From the NCBI GenBank assembly GCA_019636615.1, contig JAHBXF010000002.1:684001-748000 (forward strand): a stretch of 64,000 nt of DNA, in the 5' to 3' direction. The notes beneath the pieces were generated by a model, which had not been told where the DNA came from, ran no database searches, and saw nothing but the letters and a program-made list of their open reading frames with translations. Both the position numbers and the translations under genes were made by a program. Each line of letters opens with the position of its first letter. Within the stretch, counting starts at the first letter, position 1. Shown piece after piece: positions 35,202 through 43,798 of this stretch. The DNA comes from Phycisphaeraceae bacterium. Lineage in GTDB: Bacteria; Planctomycetota; Phycisphaerae; Phycisphaerales; UBA1924.

Positions 35202-35939
35202 TTAGAAACTGTTGGGGTTGTCCATGATGGGCCTGCGACGCGGGGTTGGCGATGGCGGCGTGCCCACGGCCTCGCGGCACGCCTGTGCCACGGCTTGGAT
35301 GAGTTTTTCGTGATCCCGCACGGCCTCGAGCGCGTCGAGCAGGTCTTCCACGTGATGATCGGCCGGAACGCCGCGCGGCACTTTGAGGATCGCGGCGTCT
35401 CCGAGCGACTCTTGCGTGCGGATGAACCACGCGGGATCGGGCGGATAGGGCAGTGTGCCGTTCACCCCGTTGACGTGCGCGGGAGGATCGACTAGAACGC
35501 GGACGACAAAGGGCTCACGCGGACCTGTGCCTACCCCGACGATCGGCCAACGCCCGCTGCGGGTGGTGGGCTCGCGAACGAGCACGAGTGTGGGCGACTT
35601 CTGCCGGTCGGCCACCTCCCTGAACTCGCGCGCCTGGATGCCCACCAGCGGGGGCATGAGCAGGTATCGCCCGGGGGCGATGGGCGCCCCGGCGGGGGGC
35701 AGCGCTGTCAGCACGAAGGCGCCGGGGGCGTCGAGCGCTTCGTGACGACGCTGGCGCCGGGCTTCCTGCAGCGGCAGACAGATGCGGGCCATGCGATCAA
35801 AGTCTCGCGCGGCCAGCGCCAGTGAAAGTGCCCGCGAGCAGTGCGCATCCGCCTCGAAATAGTCCGTGCTCTCAAGGAGCAGGCTCGCCTTCTCCATGAG
35901 GTCGTCGATGCGCTGTGATCTCGCGGCTGCCGGACTCAT
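35202..35939 (-). CDS. Conserved-looking protein of unknown function
   Basis: A 245-residue cytoplasmic-looking protein. The N-terminal 70 residues are helical with a TPR-like flavour (LLESTDYFEADAHCSRALSLALAARDF). The middle is beta-rich with PPAGAPIAPGRYLLMPP and LVREPTTRSGRWPIVGVG. The rest holds a helical tail and a basic, Pro-rich C terminus. No catalytic motif is seen. It is translationally coupled (ATGA) to the gene upstream, so the two probably act together. Confidence 0.75.
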   Translation of the reverse strand: MSPAAARSQRIDDLMEKASLLLESTDYFEADAHCSRALSLALAARDFDRMARICLPLQEARRQRRHEALDAPGAFVLTALPPAGAPIAPGRYLLMPPLVGIQAREFREVADRQKSPTLVLVREPTTRSGRWPIVGVGTGPREPFVVRVLVDPPAHVNGVNGTLPYPPDPAWFIRTQESLGDAAILKVPRGVPADHHVEDLLDALEAVRDHEKLIQAVAQACREAVGTPPSPTPRRRPIMDNPNSF

Positions 35940-36583
35940 GGATAGCCCCCGCTGCCTGGTGGGCCGCCGGACGAGGCCACGTGCTCGGCGAGCGCACGGA
36001 GAATTGTTCGCCAGTCTTTCGCCAGCGCGTCAAGGTCGTAGGCCATGACATCGCCCACCTGCGACCAGTCTTCCCGGGTCAAGCCGTCCATCAGGTTGGA
36101 GAGAACCGAAGAGAGTGCTGCGGTCGCGGTTTCAACCGGCCTGGCGGCGTCGATACCGGGCAGGTGCAGGCCGGAGAAGTCGGTTTCAAGAACCGCCCCG
36201 CCCCTCTCGATCACGTCACGCACCAACTGCCACGTGGTGAGCACCTCGCGCAGGCCATCGAGCGCGGACTCGGTGTTGCCGGCGTGGATGCGCTCTGCAA
36301 CCTCCTGCTGACGGCCGATGACCGATTCGAGCGCTTCCGACGCGCTGGAGAGAGACTGCGCGACCATGGCATAGGGCGAGGCGGAGGTGATCTCCACCAA
36401 CCCCGCACCGGCGAGTGCCCGCAGGGGGTCTTGGAGTTCCTGATCGCTGAGCCTGCGTCCATCGGCCAGGATGTCCACGATCATGCGGCCGCGGTCTTGC
36501 GTTTGAGAGAGTGCCGAGCGCAGCAGACTCTCGACCGAATCCGGCGGTGGAGACAGGGGTTGACCGTCGAGCAGAACTCGCAT
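35936..36583 (-). CDS. Mostly helical protein of unknown function
   Basis: A 215-residue protein starting MRVLLDGQPLSPPPDSVES. The N-terminal 60 residues look like a small alpha/beta domain; the remainder is amphipathic helices (SLSSASEALESVIGRQQEV; TATAALSSVLSNLMDGL), suggesting coiled coils. No signal, membrane segment or catalytic motif. It is the first gene of a pair with the unknown gene at 35202. A longer in-frame start at 36646 lacks a ribosome site. Confidence 0.7.
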   Translation of the reverse strand: MRVLLDGQPLSPPPDSVESLLRSALSQTQDRGRMIVDILADGRRLSDQELQDPLRALAGAGLVEITSASPYAMVAQSLSSASEALESVIGRQQEVAERIHAGNTESALDGLREVLTTWQLVRDVIERGGAVLETDFSGLHLPGIDAARPVETATAALSSVLSNLMDGLTREDWSQVGDVMAYDLDALAKDWRTILRALAEHVASSGGPPGSGGYP

Positions 36584-36683
36584 GCACCGTAAATGTGCAT
36601 CATGAATGCGGATTGTGCCACCTATTCCGGAAAAAGAGGGGGGCAATTCTTCTCAATTCCGCTTTTACCCAAACAAACTGCGA

Positions 36684-37286
36684 TCAATCTGATTTGGGAG
36701 CGGCCGCGCGTTTGTGCAGGTGCACGAAGCGGATGTTGCGGGCGTAGATGACCAACCCGCTCGCCTGCCCGAGAACCCCGACGATATCTTGCCGCCAGAT
36801 GAAGTAGGCTGTGAGCATCAGCCCGCCGGTCAGGCTCATGTACCAGAAGACGGCGGGCACGACCGATTGCCTCTTTCGCTCTGAGGCGATCCACTGCACC
36901 CACATGCGCCCGGCGAAAATGCCCTGAGCGCCGAACCCCAGGGCAACCCAGAGGAGATTCGCGTAACTCGAAACGTTGAAGAGCCGCAGGAAGAAATCAC
37001 GGCCGGCCGAGGCTCCGCGGGCGTGGAGCATGGCCTGGAAATCTTCTTCCGACAGGGTGATGCCCCTCAACTGCGGGTCGTTGAGAACTCGGTAGGTGTA
37101 GCGTTCCGGGGTTTGGGCTGAGGGGTCTCTGTGCTGCTCGACGCGGAGTTTGCGGTTGGCCACCACCACCTCGATGGCGACCGCGCCGGGGGTTACCGGT
37201 GCCGCGCCGGGGGAAAATGGGCCGACCATCAGGTACACCGCCAGGCCGATGACAGCGAGCATGGACAGGGGCGGGCCGAGTTTCAT
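36684..37286 (-). CDS. Lipid-A-disaccharide synthase N-terminal-like (LABN) membrane protein
   Basis: A 200-residue protein with an N-terminal helix (about 8-24), a short extracytoplasmic segment, then three helices with the LABN pattern: NLLWVALGFGAQGIFAGRMWVQWIASER, VVPAVFWYMSLTGGLMLTAYF and GQASGLVIYARNIRFVHLH. LABN proteins often sit beside glycosyltransferases of lipid A or polyprenyl-phosphate sugar pathways. Here it follows a GT2 gene with a four-base overlap, which supports that role. Confidence 0.85.
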   Translation of the reverse strand: MKLGPPLSMLAVIGLAVYLMVGPFSPGAAPVTPGAVAIEVVVANRKLRVEQHRDPSAQTPERYTYRVLNDPQLRGITLSEEDFQAMLHARGASAGRDFFLRLFNVSSYANLLWVALGFGAQGIFAGRMWVQWIASERKRQSVVPAVFWYMSLTGGLMLTAYFIWRQDIVGVLGQASGLVIYARNIRFVHLHKRAAAPKSD

Positions 37287-38086
37287 CGGTGACCCTCGGT
37301 CGGTGAGGGAGTCAGTTCCACGCTGGTGGTCGGGCGACGGCGTGAACGCATCCAGCGAACGACGAAGAGGTCATGCAGCCCCGGCAGCGCCCGCTGGAGG
37401 ATGCCCAGCCCGTACTTTGTCTCCCCGGCGATGCGCGGCCTGTGAGTCACGCGCATCTCGACCACCTCGTGCCCCAATGCTCTGGCCAATACCGGGATGA
37501 ACCGGTGGATGCCGCGAAACTCAAGGGGAAGTGCCAGCGCGATTTCTCGTTTCATCACGCGGAGCGAGCAGCCGGTGTCACGGATGGTGTCGCCGAGCAG
37601 GCAGCGGCGGAAGAGCCGACCGACAACAGAGCCAACGCGTCGCACCACATTGTCTTTTCTGGCGTGGGATCGATCCCCCTGCACCATGCCCGCTCCACGC
37701 TCTCGCAGCAGCGTTACCATCGCAGGAATCTCGGCGGGGTCGTTCTGCAGGTCTGCATCGAGCACGGCCACCAAGGCGCCCCGGGCGGCACGAAACCCTG
37801 CGTGAAAGGCGGCCGATTGCCCGTTGCCCTTGCCGTGTGGCGTATTCGTCATCGAGACAACCCTGAGCCAGGGCCTCACGGGCATCAGTGAGAGTGCCGC
37901 CTGCCTGGTTCCGTCGGTAGAACCGTCGTCGACAATGATGAACTCGAATGACAGGCCCGAGGCGGAAAGCGCCCGCTCAACTTCCGCAACGAGAGGCTGG
38001 ATGTTGGCCTCCTCGTTGTGGGCAGGGGCAACCACCGAGAGATCGAGGGGTGTTGGGCACGCGGGATCTGTTTGGTCTGGAGCCAT
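37283..38086 (-). CDS. Family 2 glycosyltransferase (dolichol-phosphate mannosyltransferase-like)
   Basis: A 267-residue GT-A enzyme: LSVVAPAHNEEANIQPLV, IIVDDGSTDGT, the metal-binding DADLQNDP and TGCSLRVMKREIAL. It resembles enzymes moving a sugar from a nucleotide sugar to polyprenyl phosphate. It has no C-terminal membrane helices, and the partner LABN gene that overlaps it may supply the membrane part. The start ATG 38086 is chosen because the family N terminus begins there; a much longer upstream frame crosses the divergent fdx gene. Confidence 0.88.
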   Translation of the reverse strand: MAPDQTDPACPTPLDLSVVAPAHNEEANIQPLVAEVERALSASGLSFEFIIVDDGSTDGTRQAALSLMPVRPWLRVVSMTNTPHGKGNGQSAAFHAGFRAARGALVAVLDADLQNDPAEIPAMVTLLRERGAGMVQGDRSHARKDNVVRRVGSVVGRLFRRCLLGDTIRDTGCSLRVMKREIALALPLEFRGIHRFIPVLARALGHEVVEMRVTHRPRIAGETKYGLGILQRALPGLHDLFVVRWMRSRRRPTTSVELTPSPTEGHR

Positions 38087-38185
38087 CTTCAGGTGAGAAC
38101 GATAGCGGGCGCGTGCGAATCGCGCCCGCGGGCCGAATAAAATACGTCCCGGGGCGAGGTGTCCCGGGATACGCAAGGAAGCACC

Positions 38186-38584
38186 ATGCACCTGAAACAC
38201 TCCGACCGCGAGCACGGGCCACCCGTGGTTCCGATCACCTTCATCCTGGAAGACCCGCAGTCTGTGGCAGGCACCGACAAGGCCGAGCACACGCACATGG
38301 GCGGGACGGGCGAGAGCCTGCTGGAACTGGCGATGGAGCACGGGATCAACATCGAGCACGCGTGCGGCGGCGTGTGCGCCTGCTCGACGTGCCATGTGTA
38401 CATCGAGAAAGGGGCCCAGAGCCTCTCTGAAGCGACCGAGGCAGAGGAAGACCGGGTGGAAGAAGCCCCGGGCCTGCAGCGCAACAGCCGGCTCTCGTGC
38501 CAGTGCATCATCGAGGGCAAAGGGCCGATCGTGGTGCGCGTTCCCGCGTGGAACCGCAACGCGGTGAAGGAAGTTCCCCACTAG
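38186..38584 (+). CDS. fdx: ISC-type [2Fe-2S] ferredoxin
   Basis: A 132-residue adrenodoxin-type ferredoxin. Cluster ligands C60-x5-C66-x2-C69 and C105 keep the spacing seen in the family (36 residues to the last Cys). The block NIEHACGGVCACSTCHVY is diagnostic. The start ATG 38186 has an AAGGAAG site. It supplies electrons for Fe-S cluster assembly. The next gene is iscX, the same pair that ends the isc operon of proteobacteria; iscS, iscU and chaperones are absent here. Confidence 0.93.
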   Translation: MHLKHSDREHGPPVVPITFILEDPQSVAGTDKAEHTHMGGTGESLLELAMEHGINIEHACGGVCACSTCHVYIEKGAQSLSEATEAEEDRVEEAPGLQRNSRLSCQCIIEGKGPIVVRVPAWNRNAVKEVPH

Positions 38585-38613
38585 CGCCGGTTCTCGCAAG
38601 GAGGAGGCCCCCG

Positions 38614-38853
38614 ATGGGCAGGAACGACACCTTCGGCTGGCTCGAAACGGACCTGATCGGGGAGTTGCTCGCGGAGCATTTCCCCAGTGTCGATCCGCTG
38701 CGGGTCACGTTTGTTGACCTCAAGAAGCACGTGCAATCGCTCCCGGGGTTTCTTGAAGAGCCGGGCCACCCCTGCAACGAGCGCATTCTCGAGCAGATCC
38801 AGGCCGAGTGGATCGGGGCGCTCGCGGACGCCGCTTCTGACGAGGACGACTGA
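38614..38853 (+). CDS. iscX: IscX-like Fe-S assembly protein
   Basis: A 79-residue acidic protein: GWLETDLIGELLAEHFPSVDPLRVTFVDL followed by LPGFLEEPGHPCNERILEQIQAEWI, the small winged-helix pattern of IscX, which binds iron and IscS and modulates cluster assembly. A strong AAGGAGGAGG site precedes ATG 38614. It lies 29 bases after fdx. Confidence 0.88.
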   Translation: MGRNDTFGWLETDLIGELLAEHFPSVDPLRVTFVDLKKHVQSLPGFLEEPGHPCNERILEQIQAEWIGALADAASDEDD

Positions 38854-38878
38854 CCCGCCGCACACCAGTATCGCCAGC

Positions 38879-39514
38879 ATGCCCAAGCCCCGTCAACTCC
38901 ACGACAAGTACTTCCTTCAGGCCAAGGAAGAGGGCTATCTGGCGCGCTCGGCGTACAAACTCGATGAGATCGCCCGGAAACGGAAACTGATCCGGCGCGG
39001 CGACCTGGTGCTGGACCTCGGTTGCGCACCGGGCTCGTGGATTCAGATCGCCGAGAAACTCGTCGGCCAGCATGGCCGCGTGCTCGGGGTCGATCTGCAG
39101 GATGTGCGCCACCCCTTTCCCCCGCACGTGAAGGTCATGAAGGGGGACGCTTTTTCGCTTGACCCCTCCGTGCTGCTCGATGGACTGCCCGCGAGCCGGT
39201 TCGACGTGGTACTCAGCGACATGGCCCCGAACACGACAGGGCACGGCGACGACCTCATTTCGGCCAGATTGTGCCGGCGCGTGCTCGAACTGGCGCAGCG
39301 CGTGCTTCGGCCGGGCGGCCACCTGCTGATGAAAATTCTTGAAGGAAGCGAAACACCGCAGGTGCTGCGAGAAACTAGGGTGATGTTCCGCGAATCGGGC
39401 ATGACCAAGCCCGCCGCGAGCCGGGATGTCTCGCGGGAAACCTTTATCTACGGCATCGGGTTCAAGGGCGCGATCGACAGCCCGGTACCGCGCGGCCCCG
39501 AGGCGCCCGCGTGA
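38879..39514 (+). CDS. rlmE: 23S rRNA 2'-O-methyltransferase RlmE (FtsJ/RrmJ)
   Basis: A 211-residue methyltransferase. The catalytic tetrad is present as K27 (SAYKLDEI), D114 (LSDMAPN), K152 (LLMKIL) and E187 (SRETFIYG); the SAM site is LDLGCAPGSW at about 46-55. It methylates the ribose of U2552 (E. coli numbering) in the A loop of the large subunit. The stop overlaps the next start (GTGA). Confidence 0.93.
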   Translation: MPKPRQLHDKYFLQAKEEGYLARSAYKLDEIARKRKLIRRGDLVLDLGCAPGSWIQIAEKLVGQHGRVLGVDLQDVRHPFPPHVKVMKGDAFSLDPSVLLDGLPASRFDVVLSDMAPNTTGHGDDLISARLCRRVLELAQRVLRPGGHLLMKILEGSETPQVLRETRVMFRESGMTKPAASRDVSRETFIYGIGFKGAIDSPVPRGPEAPA

Positions 39515-41493
39515 TCTTCCTGCAACCCTGGCACGGTGCCATTGCCGCCGCGCTGGTTGTGCCCGCGGTGCTGCTGCTCTATGTTCTTCGGCTCCGACGC
39601 CGGCCGCTGCGGGTGTCTTCGTCGCTCTTCTGGCCCACGGCGCCCAGCGACGCGCAGGTGAACGAGCCGTTCAAGAGACTGCATTTCTCCTGGATGCTGC
39701 TGCTGCACCTGCTGATTGTTCTGTTGCTGTGCGCGGCGCTGGCCCGCCCGGCCAGCCGCGGCGCCGCGGGCGATGGCGACCGCGTCGTGCTGCTCTTTGA
39801 TGTCTCGGCCTCGATGGATGCCAAGGATGAACCCGGGGGCCCGACCCGGCTTGAGCGAGCGAAGATGAGGGCCGGGGAGATCATCGATGGCCTGTCACGC
39901 GGCGGCACGCACCGCGCGGCGGCGGTGCTGGCATTCGGCGCTTCGCCAGAAATAGTCGAATCATTCACGGCCAGCGCGCCGGCGCTCCGCGCGGCCGTAG
40001 ACCGGATCACCCAGACCGACGAGGCCGGAGATTTTTCGAGTGCGCTGCGCATGGCGCGGGCCCTCGTCGCGTCCTCCTTTGAAGAGGCGGATGAGACAGC
40101 GAGCGTGAGGGTGGTGCTCTTGAGCGACGGCGGGGTCGCCGCCGATACCGACTCGCTCGCAGGCGTCGACCTTCGCTTTGAACGCATCGCTTCTCCCCTG
40201 GGCTCGCCGGCACCGGCCAACATCGGCATCACCGGTCTGGGGTCGCGGCGCGACAGCGCAGACCCCGCCATCGTCCGTGTTTTCTGCGAGATTCTGGCCA
40301 ACACCTTTGAGACAACCGAAGTACCTGTCTCGGTTGCGGTTTCGGGCCAGGTCGCCGGTCGGCGCCTCGTGACACTGTTGTCCGAGGGCGACGGTCAGCC
40401 AGCCAGAGCAGCCATCACATTCGAAGTCTCAGCGCCAACAGAGGCGATCATCACAGTGGCGATTGAATCCGCCGACGCGCTCGCGGGTGATAACGTCGCC
40501 TCTGCTCTGGTCACTTCACCCCGCACCCCACCACTGCTCGTGGTTCACCGCGACGGCGTGACGCCCGCTTCTGATGCATCTTTGTGGCTGCTCACCGAAG
40601 CACTGGCCGAGTTGCCCGGCGCCGAGGTGGGCATCATCGACCAGACTGAGTATGCGCAGCGTGCGGCGCGCGGCCTGCTGCGCGCTGATTCAACCGTGAT
40701 CTTTCACGGCGTTCGCGCCGATCCGCTGCCTCCCGGGCCATCGATCGGCTTCGGAGCACCCCCCTCGCTGCCGGGTTTGCGTGTGGCAGACGAGCCCGCA
40801 GCCCTGAGTGATCGCACTTCCTTTTTCTGGCCGCGCCGTCACCCGCTGATGCGCAACATCTCGCTGGATGCGCTGATCGTGGCCTCGGCGTTGCCCGCGG
40901 AGGTCACGGCGAGTTCAGAAGACGGGGTGAACACGCCGCGCTGGACCGAACTGCTGCTGGGCCCCGCCGGGCCGCTGATGCTGCTCTGCGAATGGCAAGG
41001 GGTCAAGCGGGTTGTGACGACGTTCGATCTGGCGAGTTCGAACTGGCCGATGCTCCCGGCGTTTGCCATATTTCTCGCTGACGTCAGCGCGGCGATGGGC
41101 GATGATGGGCAACGGGGCGAGCGCGGCTGGCTTCACCCCGGAGCCTTTGTGCCGGTGACGCTCTCCCAGCCCACAGCGGCGTTCACCGGCCCGGCCTCGC
41201 TGACCGCCGTACGGCGCGGCAACGACCGCGGCGCGATACTCGGGCCGCTGCGCCGGGCGGGTGTGTATCTGGCACCCCGTGATGTCGCGGCGCCGCATGC
41301 CGTCGCGGTCAACATCGCCTCAGCGTCAGAATCCCTGCTGGAAAGCCCTACCGCACTGCGGGTCTCTGGACACGAGATCGAAGGCGGTACAAGCCTGAGC
41401 GAGTTGCGAGAACACTGGCCGCGCCTGCTCCAGATCGCGGCGCTGCTGCTGATGCTCGAATGGGTTGTCTTCGCGCGCGGCGTGAGGGTTTAG
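39511..41493 (+). CDS. Membrane vWA protein with BatA-like N terminus
   Basis: A 660-residue protein starting with GTG 39511. N terminus: membrane helix (about 8-25), RLRRRPLRVSSSLFW motif of the aerotolerance-regulator N-terminal domain, second helix (about 58-78). A vWA domain with the MIDAS motif DVSASM follows (about 90-245). The rest is a large beta-rich extracytoplasmic part and a final membrane helix near the C terminus (LLQIAALLLMLEWVVF). Such proteins usually travel with MoxR ATPases and DUF58 genes, absent here; a flanking rlmE is unusual. Confidence 0.85.
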   Translation: MIFLQPWHGAIAAALVVPAVLLLYVLRLRRRPLRVSSSLFWPTAPSDAQVNEPFKRLHFSWMLLLHLLIVLLLCAALARPASRGAAGDGDRVVLLFDVSASMDAKDEPGGPTRLERAKMRAGEIIDGLSRGGTHRAAAVLAFGASPEIVESFTASAPALRAAVDRITQTDEAGDFSSALRMARALVASSFEEADETASVRVVLLSDGGVAADTDSLAGVDLRFERIASPLGSPAPANIGITGLGSRRDSADPAIVRVFCEILANTFETTEVPVSVAVSGQVAGRRLVTLLSEGDGQPARAAITFEVSAPTEAIITVAIESADALAGDNVASALVTSPRTPPLLVVHRDGVTPASDASLWLLTEALAELPGAEVGIIDQTEYAQRAARGLLRADSTVIFHGVRADPLPPGPSIGFGAPPSLPGLRVADEPAALSDRTSFFWPRRHPLMRNISLDALIVASALPAEVTASSEDGVNTPRWTELLLGPAGPLMLLCEWQGVKRVVTTFDLASSNWPMLPAFAIFLADVSAAMGDDGQRGERGWLHPGAFVPVTLSQPTAAFTGPASLTAVRRGNDRGAILGPLRRAGVYLAPRDVAAPHAVAVNIASASESLLESPTALRVSGHEIEGGTSLSELREHWPRLLQIAALLLMLEWVVFARGVRV

Positions 41494-42485
41494 CCACGTG
41501 AAGAAGACCGCCTGCGGCGCGGCGCTGCAACGGCTGCGCCGATGCCGAGCATCGCCAGCACACCCGGGCCGGGAACGAGCACACCGTCGGCAGAGGTGGT
41601 GAGCGTGCCGGCCAACTCCGCGGCGATGTTGCTGAGCATGAGCGAGAGAATCACATCGGCCGTGCTCCCGGGCGGGAAAACCGTTGGCAAAGGCAAGGGA
41701 AACTCCGGCAATGCCTGCTCGATGTCTACGGATTCATCAAAGCCCAGGGGAATCACGGACAGCAGCGTGGCCACGCCGTCGCTGAAGACCAGCGACCCTG
41801 CAAGCGGGAAGGGGGCGGGAGCCTGCGGCAGCGTGAACGCGTCACCCAGGATGCTGAATGTCAGATCAAACTGAACAATGGGCACGACCACAAAGTCGAA
41901 TGTGCCATCACCGGTAGGGGTCAAGACGCCGCCCGCCGTGCCGATCTGCGCGGCGGACATCGAGAGCAGCGACGCTTCGCCGAATGGAAGCGTGACAGGG
42001 ATGCCGCCCGGGTAGGTGCTGCTGGGGTTGCGGGTGCGGAACGACTCGGTGGATAGTGTGACCGTGAGCGGCATGCCGACAGAACCAGCCAAGCCGATGA
42101 AGTCTACTGCGTAGTTGGAGAGCCCCAGGGTGAGCCCCTCGGCATCCACATCCAGGCTGAACCCGCCGACAGGTGCCGTGTTGATCGGCCCGCTCAGTCT
42201 TGGGGTGAACTGCACCGCAACAGGCACATTCTCTGTGTCTGCGAAGGTGCCGAACAGGCCGGGCTTGGTGCGGGTGCCGGTTGGATTGGTGTCTGCGTTG
42301 TAGTTGCCGATGAGTGTTCCGGCGGTCGACGCACTGGTGCTGAACTGCGCGTCAAACCCGCTCGCGGCCGGGTTGAGCGTGAAGTCGTACTTGCCTGAGA
42401 CCTGGCCAGCGGCCTGGAAGACGAACGCCCCCAGGAGAAGCCCCCCAAGAAGGCGCGCAGAAAAGGTGGTGAATGCGTTGCTCAT
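41490..42485 (-). CDS. Secreted protein with PEP-CTERM-like (VPGPG) sorting tail
   Basis: A 331-residue protein with a signal peptide (LLGGLLLGAFVFQAAG) and a C-terminal tripartite tail: VPGPG, a short hydrophobic helix (VLAMLGIGAAVAA) and RRRR. This is the layout of exosortase substrates in the PEP-CTERM class. The body is beta-rich, Gly/Thr/Ser/Pro-rich with few charged residues and no cysteine, and is not recognised. Its 3' end overlaps the convergent vWA gene by four bases. Confidence 0.85.
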   Translation of the reverse strand: MSNAFTTFSARLLGGLLLGAFVFQAAGQVSGKYDFTLNPAASGFDAQFSTSASTAGTLIGNYNADTNPTGTRTKPGLFGTFADTENVPVAVQFTPRLSGPINTAPVGGFSLDVDAEGLTLGLSNYAVDFIGLAGSVGMPLTVTLSTESFRTRNPSSTYPGGIPVTLPFGEASLLSMSAAQIGTAGGVLTPTGDGTFDFVVVPIVQFDLTFSILGDAFTLPQAPAPFPLAGSLVFSDGVATLLSVIPLGFDESVDIEQALPEFPLPLPTVFPPGSTADVILSLMLSNIAAELAGTLTTSADGVLVPGPGVLAMLGIGAAVAAPRRRRSSSRG

Positions 42486-42669
42486 CTCTATCTCCTTGGT
42501 CTACCTCACCCGGCGGACGACCGCCTGTGCGGGCCCAGCATAGACCGCCCCTATCGCCGAGAGGGTGAAAAAGAGGTCGGTCGGCCGGTCACTTGGCGGC
42601 TGCGGCAAGGCCCGAGGCCCCCTAAAGTATGGGTTTCCCGTCGCACCACGTCCGAGAACCGAGCCCCCC

Positions 42670-43728
42670 ATGATCGACCTATCTCCCCTCGCCGCGCTCT
42701 CATCGCTCCCGGATTTCTCCAAGCCCCTTCCCCCGCGCGAGGGTGATCGGGTGATCCAGTTCCGTGAAGCGCTGCGCGAAGCGATGTCTGAAGAGATGCG
42801 CCGCGACCCCCGCATGTTCCTGATGGGTGAAGAGGTGGCGCAGTACAACGGCGCGTACAAGATCAGCCAGGGGATGCTCGACGAGTTCGGCCCCGAACGA
42901 ATTATCGATGCCCCGATCTCAGAGAACGGCTTCGCCGGCCTGGCGGTGGGCGCCGCGATGTACGGCCTCAAGCCGATCATCGAGTTCATGTCGTGGTCAT
43001 TCTCGCTCGTCGCGGCGGATCAGATCCTCAACAACGTTCCCAAGATGCTCTATATGTCGGGCGGCCAGTGGGGCTGCCCGATTGTCTTCCGAGGCAACGA
43101 CGGCGCGGGCGGCCAGTTGGGTTCCACGCACTCCTGGTGTGTCGAAGGGCTCTACAGCAACGTGCCGGGCATGAAGATCGCGATCCCCTCGTGCCCTTAC
43201 GACGCCAAGGGGCTGCTCAAGACCGCGCTGCGGGAGGCCGACCCGGTCTTCTTCCTCGAGTCCGAGCGCATGCTGGGCGACAAGGCGCACGTTCCGGCGG
43301 AGGAGTACTACATCCCCTTCGGTCAGGCCGCGCTGCTGCGCGAGGGCGATGCGTGCACGGTTGTCTCGTTCGGCAGGCCCGTGAACTTCTGCCTTGAAGC
43401 GGCGGATGAACTGGCCGCGGAGGGGATCAACGTGGATGTGCTCGACATGCGGACGATCCGTCCGCTCGATATCGATTCGATCATCCGCAGCATCCGGAAG
43501 ACCAACCGGGTGGTGGTGGTAGACCAGTGCTGGCCCTTCGCCAGTGTCGCCAGCGAGGTCGTGACCCAGGTGTGCGAGCGCTGCTTTGACTGGCTCGACC
43601 ACAGGCCTGTGCGCGTGAACACCGAGGATGTGCCCACGCCGTATTCCAAAGTTCTCGAGGCCGAGTACCTGCCCAACAAGAACAAGATCAAGGCGGCGGC
43701 GAAGTTGACGCTCGGCGTCACCGCCTGA
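42670..43728 (+). CDS. Second pyruvate dehydrogenase E1 beta subunit
   Basis: A 352-residue E1beta: REALREAMSEEMRRDPRMFLMGEEVAQYNGAYK in pieces, RIIDAPISENGFAGLAVGAAMYGL, IVFRGNDGAGGQLGSTHS and VLDMRTIRPLDIDSIIRS. This is the mitochondrial/alphaproteobacterial PdhB subgroup, unlike the first E1beta. No E1alpha gene lies next to it; the partner may be PdhA at 15491 or a gene elsewhere. The E2 gene follows after 70 bases. Confidence 0.9.
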   Translation: MIDLSPLAALSSLPDFSKPLPPREGDRVIQFREALREAMSEEMRRDPRMFLMGEEVAQYNGAYKISQGMLDEFGPERIIDAPISENGFAGLAVGAAMYGLKPIIEFMSWSFSLVAADQILNNVPKMLYMSGGQWGCPIVFRGNDGAGGQLGSTHSWCVEGLYSNVPGMKIAIPSCPYDAKGLLKTALREADPVFFLESERMLGDKAHVPAEEYYIPFGQAALLREGDACTVVSFGRPVNFCLEAADELAAEGINVDVLDMRTIRPLDIDSIIRSIRKTNRVVVVDQCWPFASVASEVVTQVCERCFDWLDHRPVRVNTEDVPTPYSKVLEAEYLPNKNKIKAAAKLTLGVTA

Positions 43729-43798
43729 AACCCCTCGCCGCTTTCCACACGCCTTTTCAACCCGATTTCGATCCGCACCGCACCGGAGCGACCACGCC

